64,000 bases of DNA, taken from positions 1 to 64,000 of the forward strand of contig CAYXVF010000021.1 of assembly GCA_964468125.1 (NCBI GenBank). Reading direction: 5' to 3'. This DNA is from CAYXVF01 sp964468125. Lineage in GTDB: Bacteria; Myxococcota; XYA12-FULL-58-9; CAYXVF01. How positions within the stretch are numbered: position 1 is the first letter of the stretch; the number at the start of each line of letters is the position of its first letter. A program made the translations under genes and the position numbers. Positions 9,542-17,726 of this stretch are shown piece after piece. The notes under the pieces are model-generated. The model did not search any database, was not told where the DNA came from, and worked only from the letters and a program-made list of their open reading frames with translations.

Positions 9542-10722
9542 GGACGTCCCCAGTTGGAGCGCGAGGTGATGAGTCCAGCGGCCCCACGCCGCATCACGTA
9601 GAGATAGCCTCGCGTCGAGATCGCCGCAACGAACTCACCGTCCACGGCGGGGCTCCCTCCCGGGCGGCCGAGCAGCGGCGTCGCTTGTACCGGTTCACCG
9701 CTCGAGGCTCGGATCGCGACGAGCCCCGCATCGCCACTGGTAAAGAGGGCGAGCTCGCCGCTGAGGGCCACGCGCGAGGCGTTGCCCGTGGGAAATCTGA
9801 CGCGGTAGGCGAGCGCACCGTCGCTTTGATTCAGCCCCCAGAAGTAGCCGTCAGCGCTTCCCACCAGCAACAGGTCGCCAAAGCCATAGAGGCTCGTCAC
9901 CGACGGCGCCTCCACACTCCAGATGGTCTTTCCATCGGTGGGGCGAAGAGCAAACACGCCTTTTGGGTAAGACGCGACGAAGAGCATGTCCCCTATCAGC
10001 ACCGGATCGGCGTCGCTGTCATAGAAGTTTTCGGTTCCGAGGGCGAGCGGTCGAGACCATAACACGCGACCATCCTGCAGCGCGTAGGCTTCGACGTAGC
10101 CATCGGAGAAGCCGGCGTACACCGCGTTTTCATGCACCGTGGGGGCGGAGTGGCCACGAATCGTCAGCTGCGTCGGCTTCGGGCGTCCAGCGGTCCACAA
10201 GCGCTCGCCGCTCTCGACACTCAGAGCCGTCAGCTTGTTCTCAACCGTCGTGACGAGGAGTCGATCGCCCGCGATGCGGATAGGCGCCAGTGACTGGCCG
10301 TCTAGCTGAGTCTGCCAGCGGATCTCTCCCGTGGTGATCTCGAAGGCGATGAGCATACCGTCGGCGCTAGTAGTAACGGCGAAGGGGTCGCCCTCGTCGA
10401 TCACCGTGACCGGACCCAGAAACGGAACCTGAACATCATAGCCCCAGAGAAGCTCGCCGGTGCCGAGACGGTAACCATGCAGCTCCCCTTCGCCCGTCCC
10501 CACGATCACAATGCCTTGTTTCTCCGCCACGCCCGGAGTCCCGAAGGATTCGCCGATCACACGGAACACACCTTGCCGGACCAGAGGTGTGCGCCACTGG
10601 GTTCCAAACATGTGGAACTTCGACGGCTTGAAGATCCGCGGGCGCTTGGACGGCTCCGTCAGCTCGTTCCCGCTCGAGGGAGCGGCCGCCAGCGCCACAG
10701 CAAAGAGAAGCGCGCCGATCAC
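9538..10722 (-). CDS. PQQ-type beta-propeller protein, BamB-like
   Basis: 394 residues with an N-terminal signal peptide (MIGALLFAVALAAAPSSG) and repeated blades of the PQQ/YWTD-like type, for example GTGELLWGYDVQVPF, TTGEIRWQTQLDGQS, ESGERLWTAG, QDGRVLWSRPL and TDGKTIWSVEA, seven or eight in all. BamB, the beta-propeller lipoprotein of the Bam outer-membrane assembly machine, has this architecture and in E. coli lies directly after yfgM, as here. No lipobox cysteine is visible, so it may be periplasmic rather than anchored. The ATGA overlap with the yfgM-like gene supports a shared operon. BamB function is inferred from fold plus synteny. Confidence 0.8.
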   Translation of the reverse strand: MIGALLFAVALAAAPSSGNELTEPSKRPRIFKPSKFHMFGTQWRTPLVRQGVFRVIGESFGTPGVAEKQGIVIVGTGEGELHGYRLGTGELLWGYDVQVPFLGPVTVIDEGDPFAVTTSADGMLIAFEITTGEIRWQTQLDGQSLAPIRIAGDRLLVTTVENKLTALSVESGERLWTAGRPKPTQLTIRGHSAPTVHENAVYAGFSDGYVEAYALQDGRVLWSRPLALGTENFYDSDADPVLIGDMLFVASYPKGVFALRPTDGKTIWSVEAPSVTSLYGFGDLLLVGSADGYFWGLNQSDGALAYRVRFPTGNASRVALSGELALFTSGDAGLVAIRASSGEPVQATPLLGRPGGSPAVDGEFVAAISTRGYLYVMRRGAAGLITSRSNWGRP

Positions 10723-11519
10723 GGGGTGTCGGACTCGCCGTCGCTCGTGTCCTGAGGCTCTCCCTCGGGGGCGGCGGGCGGTGTGACCCCCGCTTCCTCG
10801 AGGAGGGTCAGTCGTTTTCGAGCCTCGTCGACCACAGCCGAGTCAGGGAATTCATTTTCCAGGCTCGCGTAGAGCTCGGCGGCCTTCTTCTGCTCTCCCT
10901 TGGCCTCGGTGAGTCGAGCGCGCTGGAACGCGGCACGGTCGCGGTAGAAGGTGTTGCCAGCGGTGAGCCGACCCCAGATCTCCATGGCGCCATCGAGGTC
11001 CCCTGCCCGTTCGTGGGCGTAGGCGGCGCGCTCGATCGCGAGAAAGTAGAAGTCGTGGCTGGGCGACAGCTGCGCCAGGAGAGCGTCGAAGCGCTCGAGG
11101 GCGGTCTGTGACTCCCCGGCCGCCTCGGCGAGATCCGCGACATAGAACTGGGCGAGAAGCCCCACCCCAGGCTCCTCGACGAGCGGCTCGAAGGCCGCCC
11201 GCGCCGCCTCGCGTCGCGCCTCTTCGTTGGCGAAGGTCGGAGGGTCCGCATCGGGATCCGCGTCCGCCTCGGGGACCAGCTCCGCATCGTAGACCGCGAT
11301 CGCGGCAGCCAAGGCGTCGGCTCGGTCCGCCGCCGCGGAAGAGGAGAAACTCTGCGCCACGATGGAAACCGTGACCGCGAGCACGATCGCGACCACAGCG
11401 CCGACCACCAACGTACGGTTCTCGGTGATCCACTCGGCGCCGGTGTTTGCCGCTTGAATGAAAGCGTCGTCGGACTTCAGCAACTCTTTACGCGACTGCT
11501 TCGTTGTCTTTTTTGCCAC
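10719..11519 (-). CDS. YfgM-like membrane-anchored TPR protein
   Basis: 266 residues: a basic cytoplasmic start (MAKKTTKQSRKELLKSDD), one membrane helix at about 35-58 (TLVVGAVVAIVLAVTVSIVA), then a helical periplasmic part with TPR-like pairs (LLAQFYVADLAEAAGESQTA, AYAHERAGDLDGAMEIWGRL, ARLTEAKGEQKKAAELYASL) and an acidic, proline-rich tail. This is the layout of YfgM, a SecYEG-associated inner-membrane chaperone-like protein. In enterobacteria yfgM is followed by bamB, as here. First gene of the operon; divergently oriented to the barrel gene at 11582. Confidence 0.78.
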   Translation of the reverse strand: MAKKTTKQSRKELLKSDDAFIQAANTGAEWITENRTLVVGAVVAIVLAVTVSIVAQSFSSSAAADRADALAAAIAVYDAELVPEADADPDADPPTFANEEARREAARAAFEPLVEEPGVGLLAQFYVADLAEAAGESQTALERFDALLAQLSPSHDFYFLAIERAAYAHERAGDLDGAMEIWGRLTAGNTFYRDRAAFQRARLTEAKGEQKKAAELYASLENEFPDSAVVDEARKRLTLLEEAGVTPPAAPEGEPQDTSDGESDTP

Positions 11520-11581
11520 CGTTTGTTCCGACCTCTGGTGTCCGCCCCGAGTCCGGGTCTACACCGTTCGAAGGTTTTCTC

Positions 11582-12148
11582 ATGTACTCCGCCCGCGCCG
11601 TCATCCTATCGAATGCCTTCGCGCGTGCGCTCGCCGCCCCGCTTGTGTTCCTGGTGGCGCTCTTTAGCACCCCCCCAGCCGGGGCCGCCTTCGAGCAAGT
11701 CACCTTCGCCCTCGAGCCTGGTCTTGCGACCTTGTCCGAGGCGAGCGGCCGTTCCTGGGGTGGCCTCGGAGGGCTCACCGCGGCGACCAACATCACCGAG
11801 CGCCTTTACCTCCAACTCCACATCGACCACAAACGGTTCCCGCTGCGCGACGAGGGTCTTCAGGCGACCGCCTGGAACGGCGCAGTCCTCTACAACATCG
11901 ACGTCGGGCGAGTCACCCCCTATATCCAGCTCGGCGGGGCCGTCGTCAGCCTCTTGGCTGAAGACGAGGCTTCCTACGGGCCCGCGATCGTCCCGGTCCT
12001 GGGTGCGGGTTTTGATGTGGGAACGTCCGGGGTCTTCATATGGGGGTTCACTGTTCGCTACTACCCGATTTTTGGGACAGATCTCTTGAGCAATCCGGCA
12101 TATGTGACTATTAACGCGAAGTTAGGCGTCCGCTTTGGCGGGGTGTGA
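11582..12148 (+). CDS. Outer-membrane beta-barrel-like protein
   Basis: 188 residues from the ATG at 11582, with a signal peptide ending near LFSTPPAGA, then amphipathic strands (ERLYLQLHIDHKRF, VTPYIQLGGAVVSLL, GVFIWGFTVRYYPIF) and a terminal strand YVTINAKLGVRFGGV. A longer reading from 11504 is open but would overlap the divergent yfgM-like gene and bury the signal peptide, so I reject it. No family recognised beyond a small barrel. RNase E/G begins 211 bp downstream on the same strand. Confidence 0.65.
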   Translation: MYSARAVILSNAFARALAAPLVFLVALFSTPPAGAAFEQVTFALEPGLATLSEASGRSWGGLGGLTAATNITERLYLQLHIDHKRFPLRDEGLQATAWNGAVLYNIDVGRVTPYIQLGGAVVSLLAEDEASYGPAIVPVLGAGFDVGTSGVFIWGFTVRYYPIFGTDLLSNPAYVTINAKLGVRFGGV

Positions 12149-12359
12149 GCAATAGGCTCACAGACCAGGAGCAACAGTGCCCCGCGGATGAGCCGATCGA
12201 AGACAAACCAGACAGCACAGAGGCGACCTCGAGCCGTGACCTCTAGCCCGAACCACCACGCTGCGCGAAGCCCGAGTGCTCTGCCCGTGGGGGTTTCGCT
12301 AGAGCGCGTGCGCGGCCCGCACCCTTTGTGCCCCTCCATCGCTACAGGAACGCAGTCCC

Positions 12360-14393
12360 ATGGCTCGCAAGATCATCGTCAACGGCCTCGATTCAGAAGA
12401 GGTCCGCATCGCAATCGTCAATGACCGAGGAGTGCTCGAAGACTTCGAGATCGAAACGCATGCGACGAAAAAGAACAAAGGCAACATCTACAAGGCGAAG
12501 GTGATCGCGGTCGAGCCGGCCCTGAACGCCGCCTTCGTCGACTACGGCGCAGAAAAACAAGGCTTTCTCACGGCGAACGACGTCGACCCGCGTCTCAACA
12601 ACCTCAAGGGCAACAAGCATTTCAGCATCGATGAGCTGCTGAAGCCGGGTCAGGACATTCTCGTTCAGGTCGAGAAGGACGAGGTCGGCGCCAAAGGCGC
12701 GGTGCTCACCACGTACTTGTCGCTTGCCGGTCGCTACACGGTGCTCATGCCGGGCTCGAATCGTTCGGGCGTGAGCCGCAAAATCGACGACGAGGAGCAG
12801 CGCAAGAAGATCCGCGACGTCGCTAACAAGCTCGAGCTTCCAGAGGACATTGGCTTCATCATTCGGACCGCCGGCGTCGACCGTACCCGCACGGAGCTCA
12901 ATCGCGACCTGAAGGTGCTCCTGCGTCTCTGGGACAACATCAAGAAGGAGTCGAAGAAGGCGAAAGCCCCGGCGCTGATCTTGAAAGAACAGGACGTCGT
13001 GATCCGCGCCCTGCGCGACTACTTCACGTCGGACGTCGACGAGATCGTCCTCGATTCGGACGACGCCTTTGACCGAGCGAGTGAGTACTTCCACCTCGTC
13101 ATGCCGAAGCACCGCAGCGTGCTCACCCGCTACGTCGAGCGCTCACCGATCTTCCACCACTACCGGATCGAAGAGCAGCTCGCGGTGCTGATGCATCGCA
13201 AGGTGCCGTTGGACAACGGCGGCTCGATCATCATCGAGCCGACCGAGGCGCTCGTCTCCATCGACGTCAACTCCGGGAAGCAGAAACAGAAAGACCAAGA
13301 GCAGACCGCGCTCGAAACCAACACAGAAGCGGCAAAGGAAGTCGCGCGTCAGCTGCGCCTTCGCGACCTCGGCGGCATCATCGTGGTCGACTTCATCGAC
13401 ATGTTTCAGCGCAAGAACCGCTCGGCGGTGGAGAAGGCGCTGAAAGAAGCGCTCAAACAAGACAAGGCCCGGGTCAAGGTTGGTCGCATTTCGCCAAACG
13501 GCACCCTCGAGCTCACGCGACAGCGAATTCAAAGCGCCCTCGGGGCCTCGATGCTGCGGCCCTGCCCTCACTGCGACGGCCGCGGGCTCGTCTTGAGCCC
13601 GGAAGCACATGCCCTGCAGGTGGTGCGCAAGCTCCGGGACCGCGTGGTTCGGGGCGACCTCAAATCCGCCAAGATCGCCTGCGAGCCGCGGGCGGCGGAC
13701 ATCCTGCGGACAGAAAAATGGGGCACGCTGCAGGAGCTCGAGGGGCGTTGGAACATTCGGATCGACGTCGTCCCCGACAAGTCCATGCTTCCGGGCCAAC
13801 ACGACTTCACCTTCGAGACCGATCCGGATGCGCCGGTCTACGTTCCGCCGGAGCCCAACTTCGGTCCGCCGGAATATCCCGAAGGTTGGGAGCCGCAGGA
13901 GCCGGAACAAGAGGAAGATGAGGATGAAGACGACCTCTTCGAGGAAGACGAAAAGGAGCTCGTGGCGAAGAGCGCCAAGAAGAAGCGCAAGCGCAAGAGC
14001 GACGGCGACAGCGAGGAGCGAACGGACAAGCGTGCGCCCGAATGGGACCTGCCGAGCTTCGAGCTCCTAGACCTGAACGAAATCGAAGAGCCCAGGAAGC
14101 CAAGCCGCCGGCGAAACAAGAAGCGCAGCTCAGTGGCCATGGACGATGGAGAAGGCACGAGCCGCAGAAAGAAGTCGCGGCGCGGATCGCGCGGGCGGCG
14201 CAAGAAGCGCGAGACCGTGAGTGCGGCCGAGCTCCTGGCCTCGCCCCCGAAGAGCAGCAACGGCGCGAGCAAGCCGAAACCCGCAGCGAAGGCGGAGCCG
14301 AAAGCGGAGCCCGCGCCGCCACCTGCCGCCGCGGCCACGCAGGCTGGCGAGAAGAAGCCGTCGTTCTTTGCGCGGTTGTTTGGGATCAAGTAG
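12360..14393 (+). CDS. Ribonuclease E/G
   Basis: 677 residues. The catalytic half shows the S1/RNase E fold start MARKIIVNGLDSEEVRIAIV and GNIYKAKVIAVEPALNAAFV, the DNase I-like metal site around VDFIDMFQRKNR, and the zinc-link CPHCDGRG near residue 402 that holds the dimers together. It cuts single-stranded AU-rich RNA in mRNA decay and rRNA/tRNA maturation. After about residue 500 a low-complexity scaffold follows: an acidic stretch (EEDEDEDDLFEEDEKE), then Lys/Arg-rich and Ala/Pro-rich segments, and a hydrophobic tip SFFARLFGIK. The ATG follows an AGGAA at about -12. The gene ends just before the assembly gap. Confidence 0.95.
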   Translation: MARKIIVNGLDSEEVRIAIVNDRGVLEDFEIETHATKKNKGNIYKAKVIAVEPALNAAFVDYGAEKQGFLTANDVDPRLNNLKGNKHFSIDELLKPGQDILVQVEKDEVGAKGAVLTTYLSLAGRYTVLMPGSNRSGVSRKIDDEEQRKKIRDVANKLELPEDIGFIIRTAGVDRTRTELNRDLKVLLRLWDNIKKESKKAKAPALILKEQDVVIRALRDYFTSDVDEIVLDSDDAFDRASEYFHLVMPKHRSVLTRYVERSPIFHHYRIEEQLAVLMHRKVPLDNGGSIIIEPTEALVSIDVNSGKQKQKDQEQTALETNTEAAKEVARQLRLRDLGGIIVVDFIDMFQRKNRSAVEKALKEALKQDKARVKVGRISPNGTLELTRQRIQSALGASMLRPCPHCDGRGLVLSPEAHALQVVRKLRDRVVRGDLKSAKIACEPRAADILRTEKWGTLQELEGRWNIRIDVVPDKSMLPGQHDFTFETDPDAPVYVPPEPNFGPPEYPEGWEPQEPEQEEDEDEDDLFEEDEKELVAKSAKKKRKRKSDGDSEERTDKRAPEWDLPSFELLDLNEIEEPRKPSRRRNKKRSSVAMDDGEGTSRRKKSRRGSRGRRKKRETVSAAELLASPPKSSNGASKPKPAAKAEPKAEPAPPPAAAATQAGEKKPSFFARLFGIK

Positions 14394-14410
14394 AAGATCT
14401 AAGATCTATC

Positions 14411-14510
14411 NNNNNNNNNNNNNNNNNNNNNNNNNNNNNNNNNNNNNNNNNNNNNNNNNNNNNNNNNNNNNNNNNNNNNNNNNNNNNNNNNNNNNNNNNN
14501 NNNNNNNNNN
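14411..14510. other. Assembly gap (100 N)
   Basis: Exactly 100 undetermined bases, the usual placeholder for a scaffold join of unknown length. It begins 18 bases after the RNase E/G stop, so whatever follows that gene is unseen, and the order across the gap is only as good as the scaffolding. Confidence 0.99.
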
Positions 14511-14551
14511 CTTGATCAACGAGCAGCGCTCAATCCGATCCCCCGAGGAGA

Positions 14552-15136
14552 CTACGGCGTCTTTTCGGTTGTATGACCCAGGCGCGGGTCGTTGGTGCGG
14601 TGGCACTGGGTGTATGCGCCGATCAGGGCCCGCGCCATCGTGTAGTCCGGTGGGTCCTCAGAGGCCTGTGCATAGGCCACTTCGGTCTCGGCGATCAGCC
14701 CGTCGAGATTCTCAGCCACACTTGCGTGCGCGTCCAGAAGGGAGCTTGCCGGCAGGGAGACGACCGCCTCACGAAAGGTGACCAGCGACCGGCGCACCGC
14801 CGCCTGATCGACCTCCCCTTCGGGCCAGAGGAGCGAATCGAGGCGCCAGGCCCCCTTGCCGAGCTCTGCATCGTCTCCGTCGAATCGAGCCGCTCCGTTG
14901 GCGCCGGCCAGCTCTCTTTCGGCGCCACGCGGGTGCGCGCGCAGGGCAGCACCAAGATGCCGAGGGCACATCTCAGCCCCGCGCCCGTCGCCAAACACCG
15001 AGATGCGCCGCTGCGTCCGTCGTGCGCGACCGCCGGCGCTCTTACCGTAGCCCCGGATGAAACTGCGGTGTCTCTCATGGTCGTGCTCCGCAGCGACAGC
15101 GGCTCCCACTTCTAGGGTGGGCACCCTTCGGCGCAT
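14552..15136 (-). CDS. Hypothetical protein, reading frame uncertain
   Basis: The C-terminal part of this 194-residue ORF looks like real protein (AWRLDSLLWPEGEVDQ, SLLDAHASVAENLDGLIAET, YTMARALIGAYTQCHRTND), a helical domain. It contains TQCH near the end, which recalls a c-type haem site but lacks the first cysteine of CXXCH. The N-terminal 80 residues are arginine-rich and unconvincing; another minus frame there offers a lipoprotein-like stretch (CALGILVLPCART). A frameshift or a later start is possible. I do not recognise the family. Confidence 0.35.
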   Translation of the reverse strand: MRRRVPTLEVGAAVAAEHDHERHRSFIRGYGKSAGGRARRTQRRISVFGDGRGAEMCPRHLGAALRAHPRGAERELAGANGAARFDGDDAELGKGAWRLDSLLWPEGEVDQAAVRRSLVTFREAVVSLPASSLLDAHASVAENLDGLIAETEVAYAQASEDPPDYTMARALIGAYTQCHRTNDPRLGHTTEKTP

Positions 15137-15234
15137 CGCGCGCTTCCGAATTCCCGAGCCCCTTGATCCTGCTCAAGGATCGCCGCGCACCGGCCGCAAA
15201 GGTCACGCCGATACGTATACAAGTCACTCAAATG

Positions 15235-15241
15235 AGGAGGT
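15235..15241 (+). promoter_or_regulatory. Strong Shine-Dalgarno before the 15248 ORF
   Basis: GAGGAGGT lies six to seven bases before the ATG at 15248, a near-perfect ribosome-binding site that fixes this start. About 60 bases upstream, CCTTGA (15161-15166) and TCAAGG (15173-15178) form a small perfect inverted repeat with a six-base loop that could be an operator or leader hairpin. Confidence 0.6.
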
Positions 15242-15247
15242 ATAATC

Positions 15248-16099
15248 ATGAGGGTTTCGAATATGCCCGGCGTCCTCGCCGCCACCGAACCGCTCGTCCA
15301 CCCCAACGCGCCCCCGGCTCAGGTTCACGAGATTCTCGCCGTCCTCGCCGCCCAGTCCGCGAGCCTCGACGAGATCCGGGACCGCTTCATCACCTACCTG
15401 CGCGAGCTGCAAAACGTCGATGTTCGCTTCGAGCATCATCGCGTGGGCGAAGGATCACCGCTGTGGCTGGGTAAGGACCTCGATCCGGAGATCTGGGTGA
15501 TGACACCGGGGCGCGGCAACATCTTTGGGTTCGTCATGAACAAGCGGCAGGGCTTTTTCTATCCCTGGCCCGAGCCCCGCTCGGAGAAGGCTGCGCCCGC
15601 CAAGATGGCCCGTCTGCGCGAGATTCATCGCCCCTTCGAGCGCGCCCTCGAACGTGACCCGCAGCTCTCAGCAGATGCACAGAAGTTGCGGAAACGCGCG
15701 CGCGCTACGGCTCAGCCGCCACTCACCCGCGAGGAGCGCTACCGTCACCTCGTGTCGAAGCTCGCCGGGGTGGAGGACTTGGACCACAACGCCATCTGGT
15801 GGCGCCCGGAGGGGCTGCCATCAACGCCGGTCCGCGAGCCCCAACGCCCGGAGTCAGTGCGCGAGCAGGAGCACCGTCGAGAGGAACGCGGGCGAGAAGC
15901 GCTTTGCGACAGACAGCGGCTGCGCCGTGCGCTCGACGAGCGGCAACCGTATGTCGTACCGGTTACACTCCGCCCCGATCTCGAGCTCGCCACCGGCGCT
16001 GCCGTCGGTGCCTTCGAGCCGGTCGCGCCCCAGATCGCCCGCGTGCACGAGCCACACAAGTTGCTCGGTTGGGACCGGCGAAACCGCGAGCGTTCCTGA
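15248..16099 (+). CDS. Hypothetical protein
   Basis: 283 residues, no family recognised. Residues 1-185 look like an ordinary soluble domain (VHEILAVLAAQSASLDEIRD, RFEHHRVGEGSPLWLGKDLD, NIFGFVMNKRQGFFYPWPEP, RHLVSKLAGVEDLDHNAIWW). The final ~95 residues are Arg/Glu-rich and read poorly, and other frames there are equally open, so a frameshift after about 15830 is possible. The strong ribosome-binding site argues that the gene is expressed. It converges on the CPBP gene with a 12-bp gap. Confidence 0.5.
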   Translation: MRVSNMPGVLAATEPLVHPNAPPAQVHEILAVLAAQSASLDEIRDRFITYLRELQNVDVRFEHHRVGEGSPLWLGKDLDPEIWVMTPGRGNIFGFVMNKRQGFFYPWPEPRSEKAAPAKMARLREIHRPFERALERDPQLSADAQKLRKRARATAQPPLTREERYRHLVSKLAGVEDLDHNAIWWRPEGLPSTPVREPQRPESVREQEHRREERGREALCDRQRLRRALDERQPYVVPVTLRPDLELATGAAVGAFEPVAPQIARVHEPHKLLGWDRRNRERS

Positions 16100-16111
16100 G
16101 CTGGGCCTGTG

Positions 16112-16984
16112 TCAGTAATCGGCCATCGGCTCGGCCTCGAAGAGGTCGCCGAGCCGAGCTTTGCCGACTGCCAGCAGGAGGAAGCCGTAGGTGAGCGCGA
16201 GGCAGACCACAACCCCTAGACCGTTTGCAACCACGGAGAGCTGGGTCTCAGGCGCTGCGAGCTCGGGAGGCACATAGCGTACGAGGTACAAGAAGAACGC
16301 GTTGTTCACCGCGTGGGCGAAAATTGCTGGCCACAGGGACCGGGACGCCATCGCGAGGATCCCGAGAACCAATCCGATCGCCGTCGCAGAGAACGACTGG
16401 ATCGGGTCAAAGTGCATCAAGCCAAAGAGTGTCGCCGAAAAGAGAAGTGCGAGGCCCCGTCCCACGCTCCGGTTCATGCTCTCGAGAAGAAAACCGCGAA
16501 AGAACAGCTCTTCACCCAGGGGCGCGACGACCGCGATGCTCATCGCCGCCAAGAAGAAGGTCCCTCCCCCGGACTCGGCGATCCCCTCAGTCAGCACCGA
16601 GCCGCTTTCACTCGGAAGCGCGCGCAGGGCGGCGGTGAGAAAGCCTACCGTCTGCCCCGCCGAGATCGCCGCCAGCGGGCCAAAGAGATAGGCGCGAAGG
16701 CCGAGCGCCGAGCCCCGGCCGAGCATTTGAAGGACCAACCTCCCGGCGAAGGCGAAGGCCATCAGCCCGGTCACGCACCCGGTACTCAGGACCATGCCGA
16801 ACAAGATTCCCGGCATCTCCTGCAACTCTTCGACAGGGATCGGCTCACCCTCGGGCAAGACGCCGGTCGCGCTCAGCAGAACCGTTTGGGCGATCATCAC
16901 CGTGAGGAGCAGGGTCATGAGCCCCGCTCCTGCGCGCGCGAGCTCGCGAAAATCGACGCGCGATTCCGGTTGTTCTCCGTTCAC
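16112..16984 (-). CDS. CPBP family intramembrane glutamic endopeptidase
   Basis: 290 residues with about eight hydrophobic helices. The three conserved ABI/CPBP (Rce1-like) motifs are present: EELFFRG, the second-motif histidine in FGLMHFDP, and HAVNNAF. They form the glutamate/histidine active site inside the membrane. Substrates of bacterial members are mostly unknown. I chose GTG at 16984 (NGEQPESRVDF follows) because GGAG lies at about -10; the longer ATG at 17092 would overlap the upstream CPXCG gene. It is probably the last gene of the cca/mnmA/rnc/era/der run. Confidence 0.88.
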   Translation of the reverse strand: MNGEQPESRVDFRELARAGAGLMTLLLTVMIAQTVLLSATGVLPEGEPIPVEELQEMPGILFGMVLSTGCVTGLMAFAFAGRLVLQMLGRGSALGLRAYLFGPLAAISAGQTVGFLTAALRALPSESGSVLTEGIAESGGGTFFLAAMSIAVVAPLGEELFFRGFLLESMNRSVGRGLALLFSATLFGLMHFDPIQSFSATAIGLVLGILAMASRSLWPAIFAHAVNNAFFLYLVRYVPPELAAPETQLSVVANGLGVVVCLALTYGFLLLAVGKARLGDLFEAEPMADY

Positions 16985-17030
16985 GGTCTCGGCTCCACGG
17001 CGCGGACCGGACCCACGAATGGGGCGAGGC

Positions 17031-17222
17031 TCATTGCGCCCGGTCCACGGAGATACTCGGGTTTCCGTCCTCGTTCCAGTGCACCACCACACGCCAGGGC
17101 CGGCAGCACACGTCGCAGTCGTGAATCAGCTCCCCCCGCGTCTCGGGGTCGAGCTCGAGGTCGACCCATTCGAAGCAGTAGGGACACTGCACTCGGCTCT
17201 CTTGCGTCTCAAAGAGGTGCAT
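17031..17222 (-). CDS. CPXCG-motif cysteine-rich protein
   Basis: A 63-residue zinc-ribbon-like protein. CPYC near residue 13 pairs with CDVCC near residue 36 (HDCDVCCRPWRVVVHWNEDG), the arrangement of the small CPXCG family. The role is unknown. The ATG at 17222 gives the family's usual length; the longer frame would add about 50 non-homologous residues that overlap the thioredoxin gene. It is 40 bp downstream of that gene on the same strand. Confidence 0.85.
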   Translation of the reverse strand: MHLFETQESRVQCPYCFEWVDLELDPETRGELIHDCDVCCRPWRVVVHWNEDGNPSISVDRAQ

Positions 17223-17262
17223 CGTAGGGAAGAAAGTGCGCTCGCAAAGCGCCCAGGACAAG

Positions 17263-17640
17263 TCATTCCGCGCGTTTCGCGCCAAACAATCGTGAGAAGA
17301 ATCCGTCCCCCCTCGCCTTGGCGAGCAGCCAATCGACCTTTTTTGCGAGCCGCGCGGCATCGATGGCACCGACTTTCACGTCCGCAACCTCGCCGTTGAG
17401 CATGAACACGACCGTCGGCAACGCCCGAATTCCGAAGCTCTGCGCCAGCTGGGGGCAGCTCTCCGTGTTGCACTTCACGAACTCCACCGGTGCGTCGGCG
17501 TAGTGCTCGGCGGCCGACGCGAATTGGGGGCCGGTGACTTTGCAGGGGCCGCACCAGGGCGCCCAAAAATCGATCACGACCGCCCGTTCGTTCTCGAGGA
17601 TCTGGCTCAGGTCTGACGGCGTGCACACATCTCTAGGCAT
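17263..17640 (-). CDS. Thioredoxin family protein
   Basis: 125 residues with a thioredoxin fold and the active site WAPWCGPCK (CGPC, about residues 30-33), the conserved cis-proline segment RALPTVVFMLNGE, and an extra cysteine pair in KCNTESCP. It reduces disulfides in the cytoplasm, since no signal peptide is visible. After the last helix it carries a short extra tail, GDGFFSRLFGAKRAE, not part of the thioredoxin fold and very like the tail of RNase E/G at 14393. Confidence 0.9.
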   Translation of the reverse strand: MPRDVCTPSDLSQILENERAVVIDFWAPWCGPCKVTGPQFASAAEHYADAPVEFVKCNTESCPQLAQSFGIRALPTVVFMLNGEVADVKVGAIDAARLAKKVDWLLAKARGDGFFSRLFGAKRAE

Positions 17641-17726
17641 TTCGACCTCCCCCCGAACGTCGCCCTTCGCACGACCCTGTTACACTGAAACGACTCGAAT
17701 GATCGAGCTCGCGTGTACGAGCGCTC

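Noticed and set aside
9538..10722. PQQ-dependent alcohol dehydrogenase
   Set aside because: Repeats are of the PQQ propeller type, but the length (394 aa), lack of PQQ-site residues and the yfgM-like neighbour favour a BamB-like protein.
14400..14408. Repeated AGATCT at the edge of the gap as a biological repeat
   Set aside because: Two AGATCT copies beside 100 N are more likely chance or an assembly edge effect.
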